A stretch of 50,058 nt of DNA from Ligilactobacillus pobuzihii E100301 = KCTC 13174 (GTDB lineage Bacteria; Bacillota; Bacilli; Lactobacillales; Lactobacillaceae): NCBI RefSeq assembly GCF_000349725.1, contig NZ_KB714704.1, positions 1 to 50,058 of the forward strand. The letters run 5' to 3'. Every line of letters begins with the position of its first letter. Within the stretch, counting starts at the first letter, position 1. This document shows positions 35,160-43,898 of the stretch, one piece after another. Below the pieces are notes generated by a model. It had not been told where the DNA came from. It saw only the letters and a list, made by a program, of their open reading frames with translations, and searched no databases. A program made the translations under genes and the position numbers.

Positions 35160-36020
35160 ATGACTGTAAAAACTATTAGATTAGTCAGTGAACAATGGCA
35201 GGGAGGAATGAATGAAAATTATAGTTTCGGAGCCCGACTACTATCACACATTGTGCCACCAAGCTACTCTGATGAGACAGAAACCATTTTTACTCCTGTT
35301 AGTTCTGAGGTTAAAAGTGATGGGCAAGTCGATGCTGGGGCTACCTTAATCGAACAGATGCAGGCTACATATGATATTTTAGTTGCTAAGGAACCCTTGA
35401 ATGTGTTGACACTTGGCGGAGATTGTAGCGTTTCACAAGCCCCTTTTGATTATTTGCATGGCAAATATCCAGCTAAATTGGGTTTGATCTGGTTAGACGC
35501 TCATCCGGATGTGGCAACAACCAAGACCTCCCATCATTTACATGAAATGGCATTATCAAATCTGTTAGGCAGGGGTGCACAAAACTTCAACCAGGCCATT
35601 AAGAATCCTTTCAAAAAAGAGGATGTTTTGCTGGCGGGCTTACGTCATGATCAACTACGACCGATGGATGCAGCTGTTAGTGAATTGAACTTGCAGTATG
35701 TGACCCCAGAAGCTCTGGCAACTGAAAGTACAGCAGTTACCAACTGGATCAAGCAACAAGGATACACTAAAGTTGTGATCCACGCTGACCTAGATGTTTT
35801 AGACCCTGCCGATTTTCACAGCATTTTACCGGCAGAACCAGGATTGGATAAGCGCGACTTTGACGCTGCGATCGGAACGATGAAGCTTGACCAAGTACTA
35901 CGCTTATTAACTGACATTTCTCAGACAGCTGACATAGTAGGTTTGACGATGGCTGAACATATGCCATGGGATGCTTTACGTTTACGTCACGGTCTTGCTG
36001 ATTTGGCGATTTTTAAATAA
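35160..36020 (+). CDS. Arginase/agmatinase/formiminoglutamase family hydrolase
   Basis: A 286-residue ureohydrolase-fold enzyme. The manganese-binding motifs are GGDCS (first His replaced by Cys, unlike the usual GGDHS), WLDAHPD and HADLDVLDP. The substitution in the first motif alters a usual metal ligand, and the last motif reads DLDVLDP, as in the family. It may hydrolyse a guanidino or formimino compound; the substrate is uncertain, and I would not call it arginase. GGAGG precedes the ATG. A strong terminator follows the stop. Confidence 0.8.
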   Translation: MTVKTIRLVSEQWQGGMNENYSFGARLLSHIVPPSYSDETETIFTPVSSEVKSDGQVDAGATLIEQMQATYDILVAKEPLNVLTLGGDCSVSQAPFDYLHGKYPAKLGLIWLDAHPDVATTKTSHHLHEMALSNLLGRGAQNFNQAIKNPFKKEDVLLAGLRHDQLRPMDAAVSELNLQYVTPEALATESTAVTNWIKQQGYTKVVIHADLDVLDPADFHSILPAEPGLDKRDFDAAIGTMKLDQVLRLLTDISQTADIVGLTMAEHMPWDALRLRHGLADLAIFK

Positions 36021-36050
36021 AGAATTTAAAATACAAAAAAATTGGAATAA

Positions 36051-36084
36051 GGCTGGGACAAAATAATGTCCCAGTCTCTTCTTT
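36051..36084 (+). terminator. Terminator after the arginase-family gene
   Basis: GGCTGGGACA (36051-36060) pairs with TGTCCCAGTC (36067-36076), one G-U pair, followed by a T-rich run. The core GGGACAAAA also opens the repeat copies at 36262, so the two may be related. Confidence 0.8.
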
Positions 36085-36120
36085 GACTAAAAATAATCAA
36101 ATTATTGCTTGTGATTTTTA

Positions 36121-36262
36121 TGGCATAAACGCGTTTCAAAAGTCTGAATTCTCAATGTAATGCCATATACGCCATTCCTATCCTGCGCCTTGCTACGGCC
36201 AAAAATAACGTAAACGACATTACATACCGGCTTCAAAACGACTTTTGTCCCGCTCTCGCCTT
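36121..36262 (-). repeat. Dispersed long-hairpin repeat, copy 3 (inverted, diverged)
   Basis: Read on the minus strand it begins CGGGACAAAAGTCGTTTTGAAGCC, split here as GGGACAAAAG then TTTTGAAGCC, like copies 1 and 2, with AAAAGTC pairing with GACTTTT near 36140 and the same four-base bulge as copy 1. The inner part is more diverged and the shared terminator is missing. Confidence 0.7.
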
Positions 36263-36383
36263 TTTGTATTGATCGGAGTAAAATGAAACTGGTATATTGA
36301 AATAAATAATGGTTCAACATGTGTAAGACAATAATAGTTTGTTATTAGCAGATTAGAAAAAGGTAGAAAGGAGCTTGAATATT

Positions 36384-37055
36384 TTGAAAGAACCAAGTCA
36401 ACAAACAGTACAACGGATACTAAATGAAGCAAATGAAAATATTACTAAATTCCAAAAATCACGCTTCGGCCTACCATTTAAAAAAACGATGGAGGCCGAT
36501 CAAATCAATTATGTGATCGCCAGCTTTACCGGGGCTGCTTATACGGGGGATGGACGAACACCGAAACGCTGGACTGCGGAAACAGTTAAAAATGTGATCA
36601 GCATGTACTTTCCCCAGTTTTTAGTCATTGATACCGACTTACTGGGACAGATCGTTCCATTACTGGTCAATTACTTTACCTTTTTAGAACATGACCAACA
36701 TTATATTAAAAATAGTAACGCATTGATCAAGGCAGCTTTTGTCGCTAATTCAGATTTAGTTGCTGCTTGCATGGATCCATCTGATTGGCCTGATGGTGAC
36801 ATTGATGATATTGTCAATGGGGACTTAGGTGAAGAATTTTTAAATCAGACTTCACCAGAAGAATTAGAGCAAATGAAACAGGCCTATACTGTTTTATTAC
36901 AGGAGCAACAACAAGGGACCTTGGCCTCAGAAGATGAAAAAATGCTGCAGATCTTAGATGGCGTATTGTCACATGAAGATGACCGATCAGATCGAGCACA
37001 GACAAAATCAAAGGGACATCCGCAGATGAAATTAGTAAAAAAGCCACGTAAATAA
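36384..37055 (+). CDS. Hypothetical protein, about 223 residues
   Basis: A soluble protein I do not recognise. It contains FGLPFKKTMEADQINYVIASF and a long hydrophobic-patterned helical middle (VIDTDLLGQIVPLLVNYFTFLEHDQHYIKNSNALIKAAF), then an acidic stretch DPSDWPDGDIDDIVNGDLGEEF and a basic tail. There is no signal peptide. AAAGGAG lies ten bases before the TTG at 36384; a TTG at 36375 is one base from that site and is less likely. It is flanked by the inverted hairpin repeat and a terminator, so it stands alone. Confidence 0.72.
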   Translation: MKEPSQQTVQRILNEANENITKFQKSRFGLPFKKTMEADQINYVIASFTGAAYTGDGRTPKRWTAETVKNVISMYFPQFLVIDTDLLGQIVPLLVNYFTFLEHDQHYIKNSNALIKAAFVANSDLVAACMDPSDWPDGDIDDIVNGDLGEEFLNQTSPEELEQMKQAYTVLLQEQQQGTLASEDEKMLQILDGVLSHEDDRSDRAQTKSKGHPQMKLVKKPRK

Positions 37056-37076
37056 TTGTTGTTAGAATAAGTAAAG

Positions 37077-37126
37077 AAGGAAAAGAATGCGATCCTATTA
37101 ATTAGAAAAGTATTCTTTTCCTTTTT
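37077..37126 (+). terminator. Terminator
   Basis: GGAAAAGAAT (37079-37088) pairs with ATTCTTTTCC (37112-37121), followed by five T. The remaining 37127-37391 is A+T-rich with a TATAAT at about 37354-37359 but no supported gene. Confidence 0.8.
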
Positions 37127-37391
37127 GTAATGACTAATTTCAATTAAGTTTGTATGTTGATAACGTTGAGTTAAATAAAAAGGCTGAACTTAAGTGTACA
37201 ACTTTTCAAACTGTATTGTATGTACTTAAGAGTGCTTCTATTAATCTGGTTAAATTTAGAGATAAGACGTGGTGACAGTAAAATTTATTTGGTAAAACAA
37301 AAAGTGATGCCAAGTTGTTTTGACGAATTAACAATTGAACAAGAAAGTAAGTTATAATATGAACAGTAAATTTAGAAAGTAGAGTAGTGAA

Positions 37392-37841
37392 ATGACAGGA
37401 GAAAAACAATCATTAACACAAAAAGCCAATAACTGGCTGAGCAGTCCAAAAACTTTTTTGATGCTAGCAGTAATAGTGATTTTGATCATTTTAGGTTCAG
37501 CCGTGTTTTCCGGGAACTCAGATAAACGTTACCTTGATGATCAGGGTTGGAATGTGCAAATCAACGACGGCGGTAAAAAAACTGAAGTCAATGTTTATTT
37601 CTCTGGAGACAAGGCGTATGGCTTTGTCAAAGGAAAAACAGATCTGCCTAAAAAAAATGCAGCGCAGGTTAAATATGACAAGAAACGACACCAAGTAAAT
37701 ATCTATGGCTCACAGTCAAAGATGAGCTTTTTGATTTCAAAGAAGAAAAATAGCCAAGTAGAAGGCACAGCAACATTTGGGAATAGTAGTCAAAAATACT
37801 CTTATGTGATGACTAAAGACGATACGATCCAGCTAAAGTAA
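37392..37841 (+). CDS. Membrane-anchored hypothetical protein
   Basis: A 149-residue protein. A hydrophilic N-terminus of about 22 residues is followed by one helix (FLMLAVIVILIILGSAVF) and an extracellular domain of about 105 residues rich in lysine and beta-forming segments (KAYGFVKGKTDLPKK, HQVNIYGSQSKMSFLISKKK). No lipobox, so the helix is a stop-transfer anchor. I recognise no family. It stands between a terminator and nanE; function unknown. Confidence 0.72.
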   Translation: MTGEKQSLTQKANNWLSSPKTFLMLAVIVILIILGSAVFSGNSDKRYLDDQGWNVQINDGGKKTEVNVYFSGDKAYGFVKGKTDLPKKNAAQVKYDKKRHQVNIYGSQSKMSFLISKKKNSQVEGTATFGNSSQKYSYVMTKDDTIQLK

Positions 37842-38098
37842 AATAGAGTGTAACTAGTCAGTAAGGTTTAAGTAGCAAGGGCTTTAGTCATAAAATAAGA
37901 TGAATGTTTTTGATATTGACATTAAAGTTAACTGGATGAAAGGTTTTGGGTTGAGTCACTTGGCTAAAAGACATCTGAGCACTTTTCTTAAAAATTCCTT
38001 TCTTCAGTCATATCAGAAATGTATTTTGTTTTATACGCAAGTTAGTCTGATGTTAAACTGACAACGATGACGTCGAGTCAAAGTAACAGGAGGCCAAT

Positions 38099-38788
38099 AT
38101 GAATAAAGAAACGTTTATCAACCAAGTTCAGGGAGGTTTGATCGTGTCTTGTCAGGCACTACCGGGTGAACCTTTGTATACAAAAGCAGGAGGAGTCATG
38201 TCGTTGATGGCCCAAGCTGCACAGCAAGGTGGGGCAGTCGGGATCCGCGCAAATTCAGTCCAAGATATTCGGCAGATCAAAGCACAGGTAGATTTACCAG
38301 TGATCGGGATCGTCAAGCGTGACTATCCACCAGAAGCACCTTATATCACGGCCACTATGCAAGAGGTAGATGAGCTGATGACCGTTAAACCAGAAGTGAT
38401 CGCACTAGATTGCACTTTACGTCCGCGACACGATGGTCTTTCAGTCACTAAATTTATTCAACAAATTAAAAGCAAGTATCCGAAGCAATTATTGATGGCA
38501 GATATTTCTACTCTAGAGGAAGGTATTAATGCAACTCAAGCTGGTGTGGATTTTGTGGGGACGACTTTGGCTGGCTATACTGCAGAAAGTGAACATCTGC
38601 CTGGCCCTAATTTTCCATTGATCAACAGTTTGGTTGAGCATGGCTTAGAAGTGATAGCAGAAGGTAAGATCCATACGCCACAAGAAGCTTCACAGATCAG
38701 AGATATGGGAGTGATAGCTGTGGTAGTTGGTGGGGCGATCACTAGGCCACAAGAGATCACCCAACGATTTGTGGAAAAATTGCGTTGA
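38099..38788 (+). CDS. nanE: N-acetylmannosamine-6-phosphate 2-epimerase
   Basis: A 229-residue TIM-barrel enzyme that converts ManNAc-6-P to GlcNAc-6-P in sialic acid and ManNAc use. Family blocks are [22 protein letters not shown] (catalytic Lys) with the usual [24 protein letters not shown], and [13 protein letters not shown] at the phosphate-binding end. AGGAGG precedes the ATG. No other sialic-acid gene is nearby, so it may serve ManNAc-6-P from another source. Confidence 0.94.
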   Translation: MNKETFINQVQGGLIVSCQALPGEPLYTKAGGVMSLMAQAAQQGGAVGIRANSVQDIRQIKAQVDLPVIGIVKRDYPPEAPYITATMQEVDELMTVKPEVIALDCTLRPRHDGLSVTKFIQQIKSKYPKQLLMADISTLEEGINATQAGVDFVGTTLAGYTAESEHLPGPNFPLINSLVEHGLEVIAEGKIHTPQEASQIRDMGVIAVVVGGAITRPQEITQRFVEKLR

Positions 38789-38812
38789 CATTAAAATATT
38801 AGCTGTTAAAAT
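38785..38812 (+). promoter_or_regulatory. Promoter of the T-box leader
   Basis: TTGACA (38785-38790) overlaps the nanE stop codon; TAAAAT (38807-38812) follows after 16 bases. Transcription would begin just before the leader. Confidence 0.6.
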
Positions 38813-38827
38813 TAAATTATCATTAAA

Positions 38828-39085
38828 AGACGCTGAAGAGAAGAGTAGCTTGTGGCCTAGATAACAGAGAGCGTGGATGGTGTAAGCACGCATTTAGCAA
38901 AATGAGTGAAGATGAGCTTGGAGTCTGTTGATTGTGAAAGCAGTTAATACGGAACGGGACCGTTATCACTCGTGACTTTTGGCTAAGGCAGAAGTTAGTA
39001 AGGTAGTCGATGTGAGTCGACTGTAAAAAAGGTGGTATCACGCAAAAGCGTCCTTTCAGATTTTTTCTGAAGGGGCGTTTTTTTC
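38828..39085 (+). promoter_or_regulatory. T-box riboswitch leader (probably tRNA-Met)
   Basis: Stem I begins at AGAC (38828) and closes at GTCT (38923-38926). It contains AGTA (38844-38847) opposite GAA (38908-38910) as the specifier-loop signature. The T-box AAGGTGGTATCACGC is at 39029-39043, and a terminator stem GCGTCCTTTCAGA/TCTGAAGGGGCGT at 39048-39078 ends in T. The bulge TGGT predicts pairing with a tRNA ending ACCA (A73). With the base after GAA skipped, the specifier is ATG (38912-38914); without the skip it is GAT. A73 fits Met better than Asp. Uncharged tRNA would let the oppA2-pepT transcript continue. Confidence 0.93.
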
Positions 39086-39136
39086 TACTTCAGTTAACAC
39101 ATTTGTTTCTCATTTAAATTTAAGGAGGCAGCTCAG

Positions 39137-40780
39137 ATGAACAAAAAGTTACTGTATACATTTGTTATTGGAACAGCTTTATTTTTAACTGCTTGTGGGA
39201 ATAACAATGATTCACAAAGGTCAGGGACAGGAAAGTACGCTGACAAACAAGAGCTTCATTGGACGGAAGCTTCGACTTTGGCGACAGCCGACTTATCTAA
39301 GGCAACTGATACTTTAAGTTTCAACACTTTGATGAATACCCAAGAAGGTTTGTATCGTTTAGATAAAAAGGGAAAACCAAAACCGGCCTTGGCGGTCAAA
39401 ACTAAAAAGTCAAATAACGGTAAGACTTATGACTTTACTTTGCGCAAAGGTGTGAAATGGTCGAATGGGGATCCAGTCACGGCTAAAGATTTTGTTTATT
39501 CCTGGCAGCGAACTGTTGACCCAAAAACGGCTTCCCAAGATGCGTTTTACTTTGATGGTGTTGAAAATGCTACTGATATTTACAATGGGAAAAAAGATAA
39601 GTCGACTCTGGGCATTAAGGCAATTGATGCCCATCATTTACAAGTTAAACTGGCAAAACCAGTGGGGTATTTTGATCAACTTTTAGCCTGGCCACTATTT
39701 TATCCTTTGAATCAAAAGGTTGTTGAAAAGTATGGTTCTAAGTATGGGACACAATCAAAATATTTAGTTTCTAATGGTCCATTCAAATTGACAAAGTGGG
39801 ATGGTACAGGTAAATCATGGACTTTGGCTAAAAATGATTCATATTGGGATAAAAAGCACGTTCATTTGGATAAGATCACTGAGTTAGTTACTGAAAGTAC
39901 TACAACTAGTTACAATATGTATTCGTCTAAGAAAGTTGATGAAACATTGTTAAACGGCCAACAAGTCAAGGCTAACCAAAATAAGAAAGATTTCGTCAAG
40001 CGTTTGCCAACAGCTACCACACGTTTAGACCTGAATCAAAACAAGATCCCAGCTTTCAAAAACAAAAAAATCCGCCAGGCCTTTTCGTTAGCTATCGACC
40101 GGCAACAATTGACTGATAAAGTTTTACAAGACGGGTCAGAGCCACTGAAAGGTTTTGTTCCAAGCCAAATGGGAGATGATCCTAAAACAGGACGCCATTT
40201 TGAAGATGAAGCTTACGTCAAAAAAGCAGTTTCTTTTGATTTAAAGAAGGCTAAGTCCCTGTTAAAACAAGGCTATCAAGAAGAAGGAATCAAGTCCTTG
40301 AAAGTTGATTTGTTAACGTCTGATACTGATAGTAGTAAGCAAGCAGCAGAATTCTTGCAAAGTAAGTTAGAAAGTTTGCCAGGTGTACGTGTTTCAGTTT
40401 CCAAAGTTCCGTTCGTACAAATGATCTCACGTCAAAGTGATAAAGATTATGATATGACCGTTAAAACTTGGCAGTCTGTCTTTGCTGACCCAATCAATTT
40501 CTTGGATATCTTCGAATCAGATGCCAGCCAAAACAATTCGGGGTTCAAGAATAAAGAATTCGACGACTTGTTAGACCAATCAGAAAATGAATATGGTGAT
40601 CAGCCAGAAAAAAGATGGCAGAACTTAGTTCAAGCCGAAAAGATCTTGATGGATGACCAAGGAACGATCCCACTATATCAAGTTGCTAAATCACAACTCT
40701 TACGAGAAAACGTGAAAGGTGTCATCTTCAACCCAGCAGGTGTACCTTACGACTGGAAAGAAGCTTATATCAGCAATTAG
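39137..40780 (+). CDS. T-box-controlled peptide-binding lipoprotein (OppA homologue)
   Basis: A 547-residue SBP_bac_5 lipoprotein. The signal peptide ends in the lipobox LTAC with the modified Cys at residue 20. Sequence and length track the OppA at 3169-4794 throughout (KWSNGDPVTAKDFVYSWQR; KNKKIRQAFSLAIDRQQLTDK). No transporter genes adjoin it, so it probably feeds OppBCDF at 5-9 kb. GGAGG precedes the ATG. The T-box leader ties it to the charging of one tRNA, most likely Met. pepT follows two bases after its stop. Confidence 0.93.
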   Translation: MNKKLLYTFVIGTALFLTACGNNNDSQRSGTGKYADKQELHWTEASTLATADLSKATDTLSFNTLMNTQEGLYRLDKKGKPKPALAVKTKKSNNGKTYDFTLRKGVKWSNGDPVTAKDFVYSWQRTVDPKTASQDAFYFDGVENATDIYNGKKDKSTLGIKAIDAHHLQVKLAKPVGYFDQLLAWPLFYPLNQKVVEKYGSKYGTQSKYLVSNGPFKLTKWDGTGKSWTLAKNDSYWDKKHVHLDKITELVTESTTTSYNMYSSKKVDETLLNGQQVKANQNKKDFVKRLPTATTRLDLNQNKIPAFKNKKIRQAFSLAIDRQQLTDKVLQDGSEPLKGFVPSQMGDDPKTGRHFEDEAYVKKAVSFDLKKAKSLLKQGYQEEGIKSLKVDLLTSDTDSSKQAAEFLQSKLESLPGVRVSVSKVPFVQMISRQSDKDYDMTVKTWQSVFADPINFLDIFESDASQNNSGFKNKEFDDLLDQSENEYGDQPEKRWQNLVQAEKILMDDQGTIPLYQVAKSQLLRENVKGVIFNPAGVPYDWKEAYISN

Positions 40781-40782
40781 AA

Positions 40783-42060
40783 ATGAGGCATATTAAAGAT
40801 ATGGTTGAAATAAAAGGAAGTTATTTGGAAGAACATTTCCTCAAATATTGTCGGTATAATACTCGTTCAGATGGTAATAGCCAGACGATCCCGACGACAC
40901 CAGGACAAGTTAAATTGGCAAAACGTGTTGTAAAAGATTTGCAGCAATTAGGATTGCAAGCTTGGTATAACGAAAAGAATGGTTTTGCTGCAGCTTATTT
41001 GCCCGCTAATAATACAAAAGAAGTCACAGCCCTGGGATTTTTTGCTCATCTGGATACAGCTGACTATCCGGCAGAAAATGTGAGTCCACAGGTTTATCCC
41101 AATTACGATGGGGAAGATATTGTCTTAAATAAGCGAGAAGACATTGTCTTGTCTGTGGCAGAATTTCCAGAACTAAAAAAGTTAGTAGGACAGCGCTTGA
41201 TCACGACTGATGGAACGACCTTACTAGGTGCAGACGATAAGGCAGGCGTGGCTGCTTTGGTATCAGCCTTAAAAACTTTAGTTGATCAACCAGACATTTT
41301 ACATGGGCCGATTTACGTGACTTTTGGACCAGACGAAGAAATTGGTCAGGGAGCAAAGCATTTCGATGAAAGTCAGTTTCCTATCGAGTTTGGATATACC
41401 TTGGACAATGGTCAACCAGGTGACTTAGAATATGAAACGTTCAACGCTGCATCAGCTCAGGTCGACATCAAAGGAACGCCCGTCCATCCAGGAGATGCTT
41501 ATCATTTATTAGTGAACGCTACGACTTTGGCTAATGAATTTGTTGCATCCCTGCCGGATGATGAAGTTCCTGAGAAAAGCCAAGGTCATCAGGGTTTCAT
41601 CATGGTGACTAACCAAGAAAGCACACCCGATCACGCGCGGTTAAACTTGATAATTCGTGATTTTGACAAGTTGCGTTTTGAAGCTAAGAAACAATTATTG
41701 CGGGAAATAACAACTAAAATCAATGCACGTTTTGAAGAAAAGCGTGTTAAATTGACCTTAAAGCACCAGTATTCAAATATTGGTGATAAAATCAAGAAAA
41801 ATCCTTACATTGTAGAACTTGCGTTGAGTGCATACAAAAAATTAGGTTTAACACCAAATGTGACTCCTTTTCGGGGTGGTACGGATGGGAATTTCTTAAC
41901 AGAAAAAGGGATCCCAACACCTAATTTATTTAATTCCGGAAATAATTTCCATGGCAAATACGAGTATGTAACAGTTGAAGGAATGCAGCTAGTTGTTCAA
42001 ACCGTCATAGAGATCTGTCGACAACATTTTAAACAAAGCAAGCCGGTAAAACAGGAGTGA
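40783..42060 (+). CDS. pepT: Tripeptide aminopeptidase PepT
   Basis: M20-family zinc peptidase that removes the N-terminal residue from tripeptides. Ligands appear in order: FFAHLDT (His), TTDGTTLLGADDKAG (Asp), GPDEEIGQGA (catalytic Glu) and YTLDNGQPGDLEYE. The C-terminal His is in NNFHGKYEY. It begins two bases after the oppA2 stop, so it is translated with it under the T-box. Start could also be the ATG at 40801, six codons later. Peptides brought in by Opp would be cut by PepT to free the amino acid sensed by the leader. Confidence 0.93.
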   Translation: MRHIKDMVEIKGSYLEEHFLKYCRYNTRSDGNSQTIPTTPGQVKLAKRVVKDLQQLGLQAWYNEKNGFAAAYLPANNTKEVTALGFFAHLDTADYPAENVSPQVYPNYDGEDIVLNKREDIVLSVAEFPELKKLVGQRLITTDGTTLLGADDKAGVAALVSALKTLVDQPDILHGPIYVTFGPDEEIGQGAKHFDESQFPIEFGYTLDNGQPGDLEYETFNAASAQVDIKGTPVHPGDAYHLLVNATTLANEFVASLPDDEVPEKSQGHQGFIMVTNQESTPDHARLNLIIRDFDKLRFEAKKQLLREITTKINARFEEKRVKLTLKHQYSNIGDKIKKNPYIVELALSAYKKLGLTPNVTPFRGGTDGNFLTEKGIPTPNLFNSGNNFHGKYEYVTVEGMQLVVQTVIEICRQHFKQSKPVKQE

Positions 42061-42177
42061 TAGAGGGCTTTACCGACATGATACGAGGTTAGTTAGGCAG
42101 ATTATGTTGGAAGTTGTGATATGACTAGTCAGAAATCCGGCAGTTAAAAAATTAGTAACAGATAAAATAATTACTAC

Positions 42178-42212
42178 AGCCCCTAAACTAACAACATTCT
42201 AGTTTAGGGGCT
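42178..42212. repeat. Perfect 13-bp hairpin after pepT
   Basis: AGCCCCTAAACTA (42178-42190) and its complement at 42200-42212 form a strong stem. Neither side has a T-run, so it is not a typical intrinsic terminator. It could stabilise the 3' end of the oppA2-pepT transcript. Confidence 0.75.
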
Positions 42213-42242
42213 GCGTGTGTAAAAAATATCTTGAAGTTTGAT

Positions 42243-42272
42243 TTGAAAAAGTGAGTAATATTTGTCTATAAT
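42243..42272 (+). promoter_or_regulatory. Possible promoter of the ASCH gene
   Basis: TTGAAA (42243-42248), an 18-base spacer and TATAAT (42267-42272), about 128 bases before the start codon. Confidence 0.42.
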
Positions 42273-42399
42273 TAGTAATGTAAAAAGGCTTTCATAAGTT
42301 GACGATCAGTTGAAGTGAATAGCTTGATGTTTTTTTGGTGGAGTAACTTAAAAAAATAATTAGCAATTTATGTGAAACTATAATGGGCGGGGAGAAAAA

Positions 42400-42843
42400 A
42401 TGGAAACTAAAATCAAAGAATTTTGGGGTAAGTTTGTGACTGAGCATCATTTAGAAAATGTATTGGAGCCAGAAGCTTGGAGTTTTGGCACAGATGCCGA
42501 TGGTTTAGCGAAATTGGTCCAACAGGGTATCAAGACTGCGACGACTTCGGGCTTTGAATTATATGCTTTTGACGATGATCCATTACCAAAAGTGGGAGAA
42601 TATAATATTATTTTGAATAGCAAAAATGAGCCTGTTTGTGTTACACAGACTAAGGTAGTAGAAGTAATACCATTTAAGTATATTTCTGAAGAACATGCCT
42701 ACCATGAGGGAGAAGGAGACCGCAGTTATGAATACTGGCATCAGGTGCATGTAGAATTCTTTAAAGATGAATATGCTAATTATAATGCAACTTTTACACC
42801 TGAATCAAAGTGTGTTTGTGAAGTTTTTGAATTGGTTAAATAA
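42400..42843 (+). CDS. ASCH-domain protein
   Basis: A 147-residue protein of the ASCH fold, related to PUA RNA-binding domains. Recognisable pieces are the N-terminal FWGKF, the TATTSGFELY loop, and PKVGEYNIILNSKNEPVCVTQTKVVEVIPF, with the later EGEGDRSYEYWHQVH typical of the family. Members bind RNA or act on modified nucleosides. GGGGAG precedes the ATG. It lies 50 bases before an alpha/beta hydrolase gene and may be co-transcribed with it. Confidence 0.87.
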   Translation: METKIKEFWGKFVTEHHLENVLEPEAWSFGTDADGLAKLVQQGIKTATTSGFELYAFDDDPLPKVGEYNIILNSKNEPVCVTQTKVVEVIPFKYISEEHAYHEGEGDRSYEYWHQVHVEFFKDEYANYNATFTPESKCVCEVFELVK

Positions 42844-42893
42844 GAGATGAGCTTTAAAATAGCGCCAAGTTTGCTAAAATTAGGAGGCAATCC

Positions 42894-43685
42894 ATGAAAT
42901 TTAGAACAAGCGATGATGTGCGATTAGAGTATGATGACGTGGGTTCGGGCCAACCAGTAATGATTTTGAGTGGGATAGGGGGCAATCGCGTCATTTGGCG
43001 AGATCAGGTGTCTGCTTTAGTTGATGCGGGTTATCGGGTGATCAACATCGACGCCAGAAATCAAGGTGCCGCGCAACATACTACAAAGGGCCTAAGGATC
43101 TCCCGGCATGCCATGGATCTACGTGAGATCATGGTTGCTTTAGACATCAAAAAACCTATCTTACTGGGAAATTCAATGGGAGCTGCGACAATTTTTGCCT
43201 ATGCTTCTTTATTTAATACGACAGACGTGGCTGCGATCATTGATGTCGATCAAAGTCCAAAGATGATCATTGACGATGAATGGCATTATGGTTTTAAAAA
43301 TAAGGTTACCTGGGATAATTTCCCATCAGTTTTAAAAGAGCCGCTTGGTAGATCGACCTACCATAAATTGAAAGATGAGACTTATCGTGTCAATAAAGAA
43401 GCACAAGAAAAGTATCCGTATGATGAAAAGCTGAATTATCCTTTCTTAAAAGATCATGCATTTCAAGATTGGCGTGATGTGATCACACAGTTTACTTGTC
43501 CATTTTTGATCATTGCCGGCGAGAAGTCACCATTTTTTGATTGTAATTTTGCACCACTGATCGCTAAATCTGCTCGCTATGGGACTTATAAGATCATACC
43601 AGAGAGTGGGCATATTGTGATGGCTGAACAACCAGATGCTTTTAATTTGACATTGTTGAATTTTTTGCAAGACAATAATTTGTAA
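42894..43685 (+). CDS. Alpha/beta hydrolase
   Basis: A 263-residue hydrolase. The nucleophile elbow is GNSMGA with Ser at 94, the oxyanion segment is SGIGGNRVIW, and the catalytic His is in ESGHIVMAEQP. The acid is probably in the IIAGEKSPFFD strand. No signal peptide. Substrate unknown. TAGGAGG precedes the ATG, and a terminator follows the stop. Confidence 0.9.
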   Translation: MKFRTSDDVRLEYDDVGSGQPVMILSGIGGNRVIWRDQVSALVDAGYRVINIDARNQGAAQHTTKGLRISRHAMDLREIMVALDIKKPILLGNSMGAATIFAYASLFNTTDVAAIIDVDQSPKMIIDDEWHYGFKNKVTWDNFPSVLKEPLGRSTYHKLKDETYRVNKEAQEKYPYDEKLNYPFLKDHAFQDWRDVITQFTCPFLIIAGEKSPFFDCNFAPLIAKSARYGTYKIIPESGHIVMAEQPDAFNLTLLNFLQDNNL

Positions 43686-43697
43686 GTAAACAACTGA

Positions 43698-43737
43698 GAC
43701 GCTTCTGTCGGATGCTGATGGAGGTGTCATTTTTTTT
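43698..43737 (+). terminator. Terminator after the alpha/beta hydrolase gene
   Basis: GACGCTTC (43698-43705) pairs, with two wobble pairs, with GAGGTGTC (43721-43728); eight T follow at 43730. Confidence 0.75.
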
Positions 43738-43898
43738 GGTGCTTGAATAACTTTTAGTCAGGTTATGTGAGCTAAAAGCCTGTGCCTATCCAACTTTTAA
43801 CAATACATCAAAAACCACGATGTATCGACAAAAGTCCGATAGTGCTCGTTTTTTTGAACAAGTTCACTTCACCTTGTTCTAGAATTGGAGGAATGTTT

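Noticed and set aside
38908-38914. Aspartate (GAT) as the T-box specifier
   Set aside because: The antiterminator bulge TGGT calls for A73, whereas tRNA-Asp normally has G73. ATG in the next frame fits better, though the assignment is not final.
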